NCBI GenBank assembly: GCA_030641315.1
Contig: DAOWHR010000254.1
Coordinates: 1 to 34,540 of the forward strand
Source of the DNA: Anaerohalosphaeraceae bacterium
GTDB lineage: Bacteria > Planctomycetota > Phycisphaerae > Sedimentisphaerales > Anaerohalosphaeraceae
Direction: 5' to 3'
DNA: 34,540 bases
The notes under the pieces were generated by a model that searched no databases, had not been told where the DNA came from, and saw nothing but the letters and a program-made list of their open reading frames with translations. The translations under genes were made by a program, and so were the position numbers. Positions 1 to 10,300 of this stretch are shown in pieces (position 1 is the first letter of the stretch; the number at the start of each line of letters is the position of its first letter).

Positions 1-16
1 AAAAAGTTTAAGTGCT

Positions 17-889
17 CTAGCTTTGTACCAAGCCGGATTTGACGTGGATGTCCTGCTGCGGGTATGGAATTGACAGGCCGTTTGCTTCGAGGGCGACTTT
101 GACCTTTTCGGTAATGTCGAAATAGACGTCCCAGTAGTCAACTGATTTAGTCCACGGTCTTACGACGAAGTTTACGCTGCTGTCTCCAAGTTCTGAAACA
201 GCGACGGTTGGTGCTGGTTCATCGAGTACCCTTTCGTCTGCATCGAGTACTTCTCTGATTACTGTCTGTGCCTTTTGGAGGTCGTCATCATAGGAAACGC
301 CTACGACAAGGTCGACACGCCTTGTTCCGTTGACCGAGTAGTTTAAAATGTTGCCGCCTGTGACCTGTGAGTTTGGGATGATGACGCGAATGTTATCAGG
401 CGAGCTTAGTATAGTGTTGAAGATCTGTATCTTCTCTACGACCCCTTTGGCACCTGAAATCTCGACAAAATCACCAACCTTAAACGGCTTGAAGATGACC
501 ATAAGGATACCTGATGCGAAATTGGACAACGAACCCTGAAGAGCGAGTCCAATAGCAAAACCGGCAGCGGCAAGGGCTGCAACAAATGAAGATGTGTTAG
601 CACCAAGTCTATCAACAACGGCTACCAGTACAAACAACAACAAAACTACATAACTGAAATTCTCAACAAAATTGACCAAAGTTGTATCTACCTTTGCTTT
701 AGTCATTGCTTTTGCGATTAGCTTTGAGACGAGCTTTGCGAGCCATTTTCCTACAATAAATATGACTATGGCAGCAAGAATCTGTAATCCGTACTTTGCG
801 AGATAGCCATAGATCATTGTCAGAACTTCTTCGGCTTTACTGATAACATCAGTGTTTTCGGCAGTTGCTTCCGCTAATAATTGCCACAT
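17..889 (-). CDS. mscS: MscS-family small-conductance mechanosensitive channel
   Basis: This inner-membrane channel of 290 residues opens under membrane tension and releases solutes during hypo-osmotic shock. Its length is close to E. coli MscS (286 aa). Three hydrophobic segments are visible (about residues 30-55, 75-95 and 100-135). The third is the Gly/Ala-rich pore helix of the family (AALAAAGFAIGLALQGSLSN), followed by the hallmark FKPFKVGDFVEI at the start of the cytoplasmic beta domain. The C-terminal alpha/beta cage, with IPNSQVTGGNILNYS, is intact. The start is supported by an AAAGGGG Shine-Dalgarno just upstream. The gene lies 183 bp downstream of the exporter operon on the same strand and is probably a separate unit. 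The family assignment is very secure; the exact gating type is not shown by sequence. Confidence 0.95.
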   Translation of the reverse strand: MWQLLAEATAENTDVISKAEEVLTMIYGYLAKYGLQILAAIVIFIVGKWLAKLVSKLIAKAMTKAKVDTTLVNFVENFSYVVLLLFVLVAVVDRLGANTSSFVAALAAAGFAIGLALQGSLSNFASGILMVIFKPFKVGDFVEISGAKGVVEKIQIFNTILSSPDNIRVIIPNSQVTGGNILNYSVNGTRRVDLVVGVSYDDDLQKAQTVIREVLDADERVLDEPAPTVAVSELGDSSVNFVVRPWTKSVDYWDVYFDITEKVKVALEANGLSIPYPQQDIHVKSGLVQS

Positions 890-1071
890 ATTAATCCCCT
901 TTCAAAAAATTCAGCATTATTTGATTAACGCAGATCGATAATTAGAATTTGACAAACAATATCATTTTACCCCATTGAAATTTAATTTATTTCAACATGC
1001 GGGTAATAATACCGAATGACGGGGGAATGTCCAGTCTTTTTTTGCGAGATGAGTTGTGAATTAACGCATTG

Positions 1072-2697
1072 TTAATTTGTCTGGAACGGGAGTTTTGTTT
1101 CTGGCTGCCATTGAATTTTGGCTGCGCCGAGAACTGTTCCGGTAGCCTCGGCCATATCTACGAGTGCTTCCTGGTACTCAACTAATGCTGCTATTTCGAT
1201 GCTTTGAGCATTTGCTAAAGTTGCCTGTGCCTCGAGCACATCGGTGCTTGTTCTGAGTCCTGTTTTAAACTGCCTTATCTCAGCTTCGTATACCTGTCCT
1301 TGAAGTATTGCGGATTGTCTGCTAGCCAGAATTTGCTGCCATGCAGCTTTTGCCCTGTCTGAGGCCGCTAGAACCTCAAGCTCTATCATTGTTATTTTGC
1401 CTTGTTTCGTAGTTAGAGTTTGCATTCTTCGGTATTTTGCCTGAAGTAGAGCGCTTTTTGCAGCCTTGTTTCCAAGTGGAATCTGGAGATTTATACCGAA
1501 TCTGTGGTCTTCATAGTTTTTATCCCAGATCCCATCGAAAGAGTCTCTCCTCTTTATTCCAAGGCCATTTATCCTATACATGTAATCAACTGATAAAGCA
1601 GGAAGAGTCTGGTTCTTGAGGTAGTCTAAGCGGGTGGTATTTTGGGCAAGTTGTAGTTCTAATTCGAGCATATCCATCCTGTTTTCGGTCGCGGCGGCGA
1701 TGAGGCCTTCGGTGTCAAAATCGTAATCGACCGGATCGGGCGGGGTCATGGTTATGATCTTAGTTTGGCTGTCGATGTCGAGTCCGGGCATGTTGAGGGC
1801 CTGTTTGAGCTCTCTTTGTTTTTGCCTTACGAGGTTTTCGGTGGTAATGATGGCCTGTAGTGTTTGAGCTAGACCTGCTTCGGCGCGAAGAATCTCAATC
1901 TTTGGCAATTCTCCTACTTCGACAAAATGCTTTGCACGGTCAAGCTGGGCGTTTGCCAGTTCATATTCTTCTTTTCTTAATTGAAGCTGCCTTCTTGCAG
2001 CGTAGAGTCTCCAATAGGTACGTTCGACAGCTGCGAGTACACTTATGACCTGCAATTTTGTCTGTGCATCGACAATATGGCTATCGTACTGAGCCAGTCG
2101 AATCATGTATGAGTTATAGTTATTTTTACCCGCGCCCTTCAAAAGAGGCTGACTTATTGAAAACGTCAGGGCGTCTGAGTAAGATTCAGATAAAGCAGAG
2201 TCAGAGCGATCTGTTTCTACATGATTATCAACCAAATTAAAATTAATTTCACCTCCAGTCTGAAGGGGCATTTGCACTCCCAGATTGGTCGATCTGTTCT
2301 CACTCTGAGAACCAGACGTACTATAGAGTAATTCGCTGTCACCTATTGATTTTGACATACCAGCATTGAAGATCCATTCGAACCTTGCACGTTCCTGGTT
2401 GAGTTGTTCAGCCTGGATTGTCGGTTTAATTAGCTGTGCCTTCAGGTCAAGGTTATGTTTGAGAGCGGTAGCACGACAACTTTCCAGAGTCAGTTCCATT
2501 TCTTCCGTTGGTGTCGGTGGAGATATTTTTTCTTCGGTAACTTCGACAGTATTCTGTTGGGGTTTGAAGTTTTCAATCTGTCTTAGCTTTTGCTGAGGCA
2601 CCTCTGGCGTCTGATGGGTTGACGAATCGCATCCGCAAAATACAGTCAGGAAAAAACCATTTGATAATATTATTAAAGCTACTTTTGTTTTATTCAT
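1072..2697 (-). CDS. TolC-family outer-membrane efflux lipoprotein
   Basis: This 541-residue protein is the outer-membrane channel of a tripartite exporter. The N-terminus is a signal peptide ending in FCGC, a slightly atypical lipobox with Phe at -3, so lipidation at the last Cys is likely but not certain. A Pro/Gln/Glu-rich linker follows to about residue 65. Two TolC/OEP repeats follow, with long amphipathic helices (for example around AQLDRAKHFVEVGELPKIEI and TGLRTSTDVLEAQATLANAQ), the typical pattern of this fold. Its start overlaps the end of the permease gene by 8 bp, so it is the last gene of a translationally coupled four-gene operon. A 7-bp AT-rich inverted repeat spans its stop codon (1059-1077), but no U-run follows it. 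The substrate cannot be read from the sequence. Confidence 0.92.
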   Translation of the reverse strand: MNKTKVALIILSNGFFLTVFCGCDSSTHQTPEVPQQKLRQIENFKPQQNTVEVTEEKISPPTPTEEMELTLESCRATALKHNLDLKAQLIKPTIQAEQLNQERARFEWIFNAGMSKSIGDSELLYSTSGSQSENRSTNLGVQMPLQTGGEINFNLVDNHVETDRSDSALSESYSDALTFSISQPLLKGAGKNNYNSYMIRLAQYDSHIVDAQTKLQVISVLAAVERTYWRLYAARRQLQLRKEEYELANAQLDRAKHFVEVGELPKIEILRAEAGLAQTLQAIITTENLVRQKQRELKQALNMPGLDIDSQTKIITMTPPDPVDYDFDTEGLIAAATENRMDMLELELQLAQNTTRLDYLKNQTLPALSVDYMYRINGLGIKRRDSFDGIWDKNYEDHRFGINLQIPLGNKAAKSALLQAKYRRMQTLTTKQGKITMIELEVLAASDRAKAAWQQILASRQSAILQGQVYEAEIRQFKTGLRTSTDVLEAQATLANAQSIEIAALVEYQEALVDMAEATGTVLGAAKIQWQPETKLPFQTN

Positions 2698-3964
2698 GTC
2701 TTAATGCCTCAATCGGGTCAAGTCTTGCGGCTTTTATTGCTGGGAACATACCGAAGACAACTCCTACAATTGCTGAAAAACCAAACGATAAGATAATTGC
2801 CCAAAACGGTATATGTGCCTTGTCAAGCCCGTTGGGGATGATAGTCATTGACCAGGCAATCAGTTGGCCGAATCCGATACCTATCAGACCTCCGAACATA
2901 CATAGTATAACCGCTTCGATCAGGAACTGGAGAAGTATAGTTGTGGCTCTTGCGCCTACTGCTTTTCTGAGGCCTATTTCTCTTGTTCTTTCCGAAACAG
3001 AGACAAGCATAATGTTCATAATTCCAACGCCGCCTACAACGAGCGAAATCGAAACAATTCCACCTGCAATAGCTTTCATTACCGCAGAAATCCGTTTAAA
3101 ACCTTCTACAATTTTTTCCACAGCTTCGAGTCTGAAAGTATCCGGTTCTCCGGGCTTTAGTTTTCTTACCCGGCGCAGATAGAATTTAATTTCTGCCTGA
3201 GCTTCTTCAGAAAGTTGGGGGGTTCTGCTTGATGCGACGACAAATATCCAGGGCTTTCCGAGAATTTTGTAGAGCGTTTCAAACGGGACAAATATTTCTC
3301 CCTGCGGTGCCCTGTCGCCTATCATTCCAAACAAGGAGGGCTGATCCTTTTCTTCAACGAGACCGATAATTTTATAGGATCTTTGGCCGGAAATAATGTT
3401 CTGACCTGTGCAGTCCCGGTCGAGATGCAGTTTGTCCCTTAGTGTCGGAGTGATCAGGCAAACCTGCCTTGCGTGTTGGGCGTCTATTGCTGAAAATGGC
3501 CTTCCCATAATGACTGCCCTGTTTTCGACATTGTGCCATGCTTTGTCAATGCCAGTTATCGAGACGGATTCAAGTGTTTTATCTCCGAATCTGGCGGACT
3601 GGCTGGACTGGCATGTTCGAGCAAATTGTTCTACCGAAGGACAATTTTCGAGCATGTCTTCAAACTCTTCAGGTTTTAAAATGATGTTGCGCCATGAGGC
3701 ATGCCTGTGTGGTCCTGTATCGGGACGATTTGCCATGATGAAAATGCTGTTTGTATTTGCCATTGTCTCAAATTCGTCGAGCACCTTTGTTTGCAGTCCT
3801 GTAAGAGCGGCTATCACACCTGTTACCGAAGCTACTCCTATTACCAGCCCTACTGTTGTAAGGGCTGATCTTATTTTGTTGGCACGTATCTGGCCCAGTG
3901 CAAGCAGAACGCTTTGTATGAATAGTCTGATCAAGGCGGCAATGCCGTATAAAATTGTTTTCAT
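2690..3964 (-). CDS. macB: MacB-type ABC transporter permease
   Basis: This 424-residue membrane subunit has the MacB/FtsX layout: one N-terminal transmembrane segment (about residues 35-60), a large periplasmic MacB_PCD domain (about 60-290), then three transmembrane segments forming the FtsX domain. The family signature SVSERTREIGLRKAVGAR lies just after the second transmembrane segment, and the last segment ends in FGMFPAIKAARLDPIEALRHE. Unlike E. coli MacB, the ATPase is a separate upstream gene, which overlaps this one by 4 bp. MacB proteins are mechanotransmitters that drive substrates from the periplasm through a TolC-like channel without carrying them across the inner membrane. The adjacent adaptor and TolC-like genes fit that mechanism. 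Substrates of known relatives include macrolides, lipopeptides and peptide toxins; none can be chosen here. Confidence 0.93.
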   Translation of the reverse strand: MKTILYGIAALIRLFIQSVLLALGQIRANKIRSALTTVGLVIGVASVTGVIAALTGLQTKVLDEFETMANTNSIFIMANRPDTGPHRHASWRNIILKPEEFEDMLENCPSVEQFARTCQSSQSARFGDKTLESVSITGIDKAWHNVENRAVIMGRPFSAIDAQHARQVCLITPTLRDKLHLDRDCTGQNIISGQRSYKIIGLVEEKDQPSLFGMIGDRAPQGEIFVPFETLYKILGKPWIFVVASSRTPQLSEEAQAEIKFYLRRVRKLKPGEPDTFRLEAVEKIVEGFKRISAVMKAIAGGIVSISLVVGGVGIMNIMLVSVSERTREIGLRKAVGARATTILLQFLIEAVILCMFGGLIGIGFGQLIAWSMTIIPNGLDKAHIPFWAIILSFGFSAIVGVVFGMFPAIKAARLDPIEALRHE

Positions 3965-4683
3965 ATCTGTTCCCTCCTTTCGGCGGATTCGTCAGAAACA
4001 ATTTTTCCGTCAACCATTCTTATGACACGTCTGGTGTGACTTGCAACGGTTTCTTCGTGTGTGACCATTATGATGGTCTGACCCTCGGCGTGGAGCTTGT
4101 CGAAAAGCGCGAGTATGCTGTCGCTTGTTTTTGAGTCGAGGTTGCCTGTCGGTTCGTCAGCAAGCAGTATGCTCGGTTTGCAAATGAGGGCGCGAGCGAT
4201 TGCGACCCTCTGTTTTTCTCCGCCTGACATCTGGTTTGGTTTGTGTTTTATTCTTCCAGTAAGTCCAACACGTTCCATGACGTTGTTCACCAGCCCCCTT
4301 CTTTTATGCCACTTTCCTGTCTTGGAATAGACCAGGGGCATTTCAACGTTTTTGAAGGCGTTTAGTCTCGGCATAAGTTCAAACGACTGAAAGACGAAAC
4401 CTATTCGTTCATTTCGCACATCGGCAAGTTCGGCTCCTGAGAGCTTTGACATATCCCTGCCAGCGAGGGAATATTTCCCTGAAGTTGGGCTGTCGAGACA
4501 TCCCATGAGATTCATCAGCGTACTTTTTCCGGATCCGCTCGGCCCCATGATGGCCACGTATTCATTTTCTCCAATGCGCAAATCAACGCCGTCAAGGGCA
4601 TGGATGTATTCTACTCCTACCTTGTATATTCTCTTGACATTATCAAGGGTTATCAGTGAGGTGTCCATAGTGCGATCCATCAA
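3961..4683 (-). CDS. MacB/LolD-type ABC transporter ATP-binding protein
   Basis: This 240-residue ATPase powers the neighbouring MacB-type permease from the cytoplasm. It has Walker A GPSGSGKST (about residues 50-58), the signature MSGGEKQRVAIARAL, Walker B ILLADEPTGNLDS and an H-loop in MVTHEE. All residues needed for ATP hydrolysis are present. The signature begins with Met rather than Leu, a common change. The NLDSKT D-loop is typical of the LolD/MacB/FtsE group. The ATG overlaps the adaptor stop as ATGA, and the gene end overlaps the permease by 4 bp, so subunits are probably made in fixed ratio. Downstream in-frame Met codons (residues 2 and 6) are possible alternative starts. Confidence 0.95.
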   Translation of the reverse strand: MMDRTMDTSLITLDNVKRIYKVGVEYIHALDGVDLRIGENEYVAIMGPSGSGKSTLMNLMGCLDSPTSGKYSLAGRDMSKLSGAELADVRNERIGFVFQSFELMPRLNAFKNVEMPLVYSKTGKWHKRRGLVNNVMERVGLTGRIKHKPNQMSGGEKQRVAIARALICKPSILLADEPTGNLDSKTSDSILALFDKLHAEGQTIIMVTHEETVASHTRRVIRMVDGKIVSDESAERREQI

Positions 4684-6077
4684 GATTTCTCCGCTTTTTC
4701 CAACTCGGCAGAGATCTTATCTTTTTCCGCCTTTGCAGCTTCTTCTTTTGCTTTTACTTCCTGTTCATCCTGTATGACCTGGTCATGCTTTATGGTATCG
4801 AGAACCTTGTACGGTCCGACAACTATCTTGTCATCTTCGGTTATTCCTGCCTCGATCATGATATGAGTTATGTCGCTTTGTCCGGTCTTTACGGGTGTAA
4901 CAACCGCTTTTCCGTCAATGATCCTGTAGACAGCCGAGAGTATTGTTTTATTCATATCAATGTGATCGCAGTTTTCCCTGATCTCAAGCGGGAGCGAATC
5001 GACTTCTCTTGGAACGACAGCCTGGCTTGGCACTTTCAGGACGTTGTCATGAATTTTTGTCACAATATCAACGTCGGCAGTGAGTCCCGAATACAATTGC
5101 CTTGTTCCTTTATCAAGCATGATCTCTGTCTTGAAATATTTCGAGCCGTTCAACCCTCGATCATAGGTCAGTGCTATAGTATCGACAACTCCTTCAAATT
5201 CTTCGTCCTGAAAAGCCTGTACCTTAATCTTTGCCTTTTGCCCGATCCTGAGATTCCCGATGTCCGCTTCGTCAACCTGAGCGACAAGAAGCATTTTTGA
5301 CAGGTCCGCAACTTCCATGATAACCGTTCCAGGATTATTCATCGTTCCTGTCATAACAAGTTCGCCTACTTCGGCATTGACGCGGGTTACTATACCATCG
5401 ATGGGCGATGTTATGACCGTGTAACTTAGTGTCTCGATCGCTTGATCGATCCTTGCATCGGCGACTTCGAGGTTGTGATCCAAAACGATGAGGCTCAGTT
5501 CGGCTGCCTTTAAACTGTATTGGGCGTTTGCATATTGTGATTCGAGTTCTTCACATCTGCATTGTGCCTGGTCGAATGCTGACTGGCTTACATCGCTGGA
5601 TTCCAGGAGTTGTTTTTGTCTTTGAGCATCTTTTCGTGCCTGTTTGAGGGTCGCATCAAGTCCTTTTATATTTGCCTTTTGAGCATCAATACGTGCCTTT
5701 TCAACATCTAACTGGGCGGCTTGTGAGGCCCGCTGTGCCTTTGCCGAGCGGAGGTTGCTTTCCATGTCTTTCGCGTCGAGACGGACCAGGACGGAGGCCG
5801 GTTCATTTTCGTTTCCCTTTGTTACCCGCTGGCCCTCGTCGAAAGGAAGTTCCACAATGCGTGAGGCCATCTTGGCACTGATCGAGACCTTTGTCTTTGG
5901 TTCGATCTCGCCCGGGGCACTGACGATCTCTTTCAGTGAGCCAATCCGCGGCTGTTCAATGCGGACCGTAGTGATGTTTTTGTGGGATTTTGATTTTTTC
6001 TTCGCTATGCTGCCTACGATAAGGGCGGCGACGGCCAGGACTATAATAATGATTAGAAGCTTCTTAACAATACGCAT
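4680..6077 (-). CDS. HlyD/MacA-family periplasmic adaptor of the exporter
   Basis: This 465-residue membrane-fusion protein links the MacB-type permease to the TolC-like channel. It has an N-terminal membrane anchor (about residues 4-24, rich in Ile and Val), a first half of a lipoyl/barrel-sandwich domain near IGSLKEIVSAPGEIEPKTKV, and a long Gln/Ala/Glu/Arg-rich coiled-coil hairpin (about 90-215). The second lipoyl half is at YTVITSPIDGIVTRVNAEVG, followed by beta-barrel and membrane-proximal domains, and a charged Lys/Glu-rich tail (last 30 residues). I chose the ATG at 6077 because GGAAAGG precedes it by about 10 nt; an upstream in-frame ATG at 6116 lacks such a site. It is the first gene of an operon of four overlapping genes. 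Confidence 0.92.
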   Translation of the reverse strand: MRIVKKLLIIIIVLAVAALIVGSIAKKKSKSHKNITTVRIEQPRIGSLKEIVSAPGEIEPKTKVSISAKMASRIVELPFDEGQRVTKGNENEPASVLVRLDAKDMESNLRSAKAQRASQAAQLDVEKARIDAQKANIKGLDATLKQARKDAQRQKQLLESSDVSQSAFDQAQCRCEELESQYANAQYSLKAAELSLIVLDHNLEVADARIDQAIETLSYTVITSPIDGIVTRVNAEVGELVMTGTMNNPGTVIMEVADLSKMLLVAQVDEADIGNLRIGQKAKIKVQAFQDEEFEGVVDTIALTYDRGLNGSKYFKTEIMLDKGTRQLYSGLTADVDIVTKIHDNVLKVPSQAVVPREVDSLPLEIRENCDHIDMNKTILSAVYRIIDGKAVVTPVKTGQSDITHIMIEAGITEDDKIVVGPYKVLDTIKHDQVIQDEQEVKAKEEAAKAEKDKISAELEKAEKS

Positions 6078-6168
6078 ATATCTGGAACCTTTCCGCAATA
6101 TTAGGCAGATTATCAATCCACAAACCGCAACCGGCCGATGATAAACGGGCAGCGCTGAATGTCACAAT

Positions 6169-6174
6169 ATTATA
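6169..6174 (-). promoter_or_regulatory. Possible -10 box for the exporter operon
   Basis: A perfect TATAAT on the minus strand lies about 90 bp upstream of the adaptor start. The best -35 candidate upstream (TTGTAA) is 21 bp away, which is too far for an ordinary promoter, so recognition may need an activator or the site may be chance. Nothing else in the 164-bp gap (6078-6241) is recognisable. Confidence 0.3.
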
Positions 6175-6241
6175 GACGTAAAACAACCCAAACCGTTACA
6201 ACTTTTTTGAAAAAAAACTTAAGAACCCTGATCAGAAACGG

Positions 6242-7279
6242 TCATTTCTTCCTGAAGAACGATCTTTTTGGTTTTTTCGGTTTTTTCATTATTATTGTTT
6301 CGCTCTTTGTTTTCAGGTTTAGACTTTGAGTCCAGTTCTTTTGGGCGGACTCTTTCGATCTGGCGAATCCGTAGTTTAGCGATCCAGCCGATGTGAGGAC
6401 GTCGTTGCCTGACTCGTGGTCCTTTTTGCGGTATTGGCCAGCGATTGTCGCGTAGTACCAGCGGTACGGGAACTCGTGGCCGTGGATGCCGCCGTCTATG
6501 CCTGACAGATCGATGTTGCAGGCGTTGGTGAGGTTCTTGTGGGTAACGTATAGAGTGATGTCTTTTGTGTAGTATTGTTCGGCGAAGACAGTTTGTTTGT
6601 TTTGCGGAGTGATATCGCCCAGATCTTCCTGCGGCCATTTTGGGGGGACGTATGCATCGAGGAATGTCAGATGAATGTCGGCGGATGTTTTTTCGGCGAT
6701 GATCTTTGCAGCGGAATCGATGCCCCAGCAGCCTGCTGAGTGGGCGATGAGGTGGATGTGTTCAATTCCGTGGTCAAGAGAGAGTACGGCAGCGGCGAGT
6801 CTTGGGCCAGCGATGTCCCGTGAGTATTTTGCAGCTTCGATGGGGTTTGCGACCTGCGAACCACCCTTCCAGTCGAAGTATCCGCATATCCATTCGTTGG
6901 GGTCCACTGTTTCGCTTAGAGCGGCTGCGATGTCGGCTGGCCAGTCATCGGCGGCCTTGTCGAGCCAGCCGTGGGTAACTATGACCATGTTTTTTGCGGT
7001 TTTCGGCAATTCGCAGTCAAGTGAGCTGACGATGTTTGGTTCGCAGCTTCGCTGGGGTGTGAGCACCATGTACTGGATGAAATACGTGCCCTGGTCGGCA
7101 ATGGAAAGTAAAGAATTTTCATCGCGGGAAATAGTGACCGCAGCTTCAAGCTGTTCATCCATACCAGCGGACCGCAGGAACTTTATGAATTTTTGCCTGT
7201 TCTGTTCGATGTCAGCTATTACCGCTGCGTGCGATAATATTATCAAGGCAATGATCAATGCCTTTATACGTAATGCCAT
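6242..7279 (-). CDS. Secreted lipase-like alpha/beta hydrolase
   Basis: This protein of about 345 residues has an N-terminal signal peptide (hydrophobic, ending near SHAAVIA) and an alpha/beta-hydrolase fold resembling the pancreatic-lipase family. An oxyanion-region motif VIVTHGW is followed by the nucleophile elbow LIAHSAG (Ser near residue 180), an Asp in LTFLDAYVP, and a probable catalytic His in DGGIHGHEFPYRWY. That gives a full Ser-Asp-His triad in the right order. The C-terminus is a short, very basic tail (Lys/Arg/Pro-rich). The first in-frame ATG (7288) is directly against an AGG, while the ATG at 7279 has AGGA at normal spacing, so 7279 is preferred. It follows the acyltransferase fusion by about 78 bp on the same strand, which suggests release of fatty acid from an envelope or external lipid. 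Substrate unknown. Confidence 0.75.
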   Translation of the reverse strand: MALRIKALIIALIILSHAAVIADIEQNRQKFIKFLRSAGMDEQLEAAVTISRDENSLLSIADQGTYFIQYMVLTPQRSCEPNIVSSLDCELPKTAKNMVIVTHGWLDKAADDWPADIAAALSETVDPNEWICGYFDWKGGSQVANPIEAAKYSRDIAGPRLAAAVLSLDHGIEHIHLIAHSAGCWGIDSAAKIIAEKTSADIHLTFLDAYVPPKWPQEDLGDITPQNKQTVFAEQYYTKDITLYVTHKNLTNACNIDLSGIDGGIHGHEFPYRWYYATIAGQYRKKDHESGNDVLTSAGSLNYGFARSKESAQKNWTQSLNLKTKSETIIMKKPKKPKRSFFRKK

Positions 7280-7357
7280 AGTAATCATCCTATTGGTGTA
7301 AAGGTAAGTTAATTTTTGTCGGACTTTTCGGTTAAAATTTCCATAATATTTACTCCG

Positions 7358-10300
7358 TCAGGAATCATTTGGTTCTTTTGTGTTTAAGGCGATTTGCCTT
7401 ATTGACGCCAGGTCGAGTTTGCCGGAACCGAGCAGAGGCATTTTGTCTATTTGGACGTAGCTGGTCTTTCGGGGCTTCCACATGTTTGGGACATCGCTTT
7501 GGGTCATAATTTCGTGGAGTTTATCAGCGTTGCCTGCGGCGGGGAGATAGAGGACGACGAGTTCTTCGCCCTTTTTTGGTTCGGGAATGCCTATTACGGC
7601 TACGATCTGTTCGTTCGAACCGATGGCGCTGAGGTAGACTTCTTCGACGCCAATATGAGGTATCATTTCGCCGCCAATCTTGCTGAATCTTGAGAGGCGG
7701 TCAGTGATGGTAAGGAATCCGTCTTCATCGAGATGGCCTATGTCGCCGGTATTGTACCATCCGTCCTTTAGTACCTCGGCTGTTTTTTCGGGCATTTTGT
7801 AGTAGCCCTTCATTACGTTCGGACCCATGACCGTTATTAGTCCCGGCTGGCCGGTTTCGAGTGTATTGCCGGTGTCGGGGTCCACTATCTTAACGGCAAC
7901 GCCTGGTATTGGGTGCCCTACCGAGCCGGGTTTGTTGCCTGTCTGTTCAAGGTCGCCGCGATTGACGTCGGGAACATTCAGAGCGACGACGGGAGAAAGT
8001 TCGGTTGCGCCGTAGCCTTCGTAAAGCGTAATGCCGAAACGATCCTGATATGATTCTGTGAGACGTTTTTTAAGTTTTTCGGCTCCGACGGCGACAAGTC
8101 TTAGAGAGGCGAAGTCTTGAGGTTTGGCACGTCTTAGGTACGCAAGCAGGAAAGTCGGCGGCGCGAAAAGTATCGTCGAGTGATTATTGCGTACGGCATC
8201 GGCAACGGCGAGTCCGTCGATCGGTTGAGGTATATAATTTGAAGACACGCCCGTAATGATCGGCAGCCATAGGCCGCAGGTAAATCCAAACGAATGGAAG
8301 AACGGCAGGACGACACAAAGATCGTCATCGCTTTCTATCTGAATGATCGACCTTATGGATTCGGCATTTGACAGAATGTTGTGTTGAGAGAGCATGATCC
8401 CTTTTGGGGTGCCGGTGCTGCCCGATGAGAAGATGATCGTCGCGGTTGAGTCGGCGGTGACATTTTTCAATCCTGAGAAAGAATTAAGCGGTGCTGCTCT
8501 GGCTTTGAGGAAAAGTGACAGCTTCCTTGTCACAGGCATATCTTTTGGCAGGTCGTCAAGAAAGATGAGACCGTTGAGATCGGCGAGGCCCTCAACCTTT
8601 TCGAGGATAACTCTGGCGGTTATGATATGCTTAATTTCACACTGGTCGAGGGCGTACTGTCTGGCTGATGGACTTGCTACGTAATTAAGATTTACCGAAG
8701 TTCTGCCGGACAGGGCAACGGCGATATTGGCTAGTACACCCCCTACCGACGGCGGTATACATATCCCGATCATTTCCTGATCCGGGGCGATCTTATCGAT
8801 ATGTTCGGCCAGTACCATCGCTGCCATGAGAGTTCGGCCATAGTTTAGTTTTTTGCCGGTTACATCTGTGATGCAGTCCCTGGACCAGTATCTTCGTGCG
8901 GTTTTTATAAAGCTGCCTGGGAGGGTGTCGGACGGCTTTCTTTTGTATTGGTAATACTCAGATGAAAGCTGCTGAATCCGCAAGCGTATTTCGGATACGG
9001 TTGAGTCAGCAGGCATTGCGTTTCCAAAATGTATTGCTACCGGGTATGGAAATTTTGTGGGCATGCCTGCAAGCAAAGAGCCGTGGTAATAGCTGAAAAT
9101 GCTGCCCCATGCGCCTCCTATATAGACGGGGATAACAGGGTAGTCAGTCCCTTTGACGATACGCTCAAAGCCTGGTCTGAACTGGCGGAGCAGGCCGTTT
9201 CTGGTGATCGACCCTTCAGCGAAAATTCCGACGAGATAGCCATCGTCCATTGCCTGTCGAGCGGCACGGAGGGCTTCGATAATCTTTTTGGGGGGATCTT
9301 CGGAAGATATTGGAATGACACCCATAAGTCTGAAAAACCATTTGAACCGAGTTTTTTCGGCCATATCACGGTACATCAGGAACCTGATACGGCGTTGCTG
9401 TGTTACGCCGATAAGAAGAGCATCGATCCATGAGACATGGTTGGAGACGAGAAGTGCGGGGCCTTCGATCGGTACGTTATTCGCACCGTGAACTTTTATA
9501 CGGTAACATATTTTTGTTACAATCAAGGCGACGAAACGGACGAAGAAGTCGGGGAGCATTTTGACAGTGATGATGCAAAGTGCCAGCATCAGCACGCTTA
9601 GTACAATGAACAGATTTGCGGCTGACATTGAGAAGTATTTTACCAGCACCGGCACCATGATCGAGGCTATGAGGACACCGAACCAGCCGATCCAGTTTGA
9701 TGCAGCGAGTACCTGTCCCCTTGTGGCGTGGGGACTTTTGAACTGGACGAAGGAGTGCATTGGTATTATGAACAGACCGCCGCTGACACCGATGATGAAA
9801 ATCAGGGCAACAGCAGCAATAACAGATCCGTTGATAACAGGATCGTTGATCCCAGGTTTATTAATACAGCCCAGGCCAAGAGTGGATAAGGGTAATCCTA
9901 TGGCACCAATCTGAACTATGCCAAATTCAATGTTGCGGCCCGATATTTTTCCAGCCAGATACGAACCGACTCCTATGCCGAAAGCTGCTGCAAAGAATAA
10001 ATATTCGCTTTGAATCTTGTCCAGTTGGAGATTGTCCATTCCGTAAGGTCCTAGATTGACGTAAAGGAAACCTCCAAAGAACATAAAATAGGCAGCGCCC
10101 AGGACGGCCATTAGAAGTTCCCTGTCCTTACGTACATGAGCCATAGTATGCCAAATATCACGTAGGAAGAAGATCGACGGTCGAATTTTTCCGCCTGCAG
10201 GTGGTGTTTTGAAGATCGGCTTAGAAGTGAACAGGCCAACAATTGCGACAACGACGCAGATGGCTGCAATGGGACTGTAACGGCCTCCAAATACCTTTTG

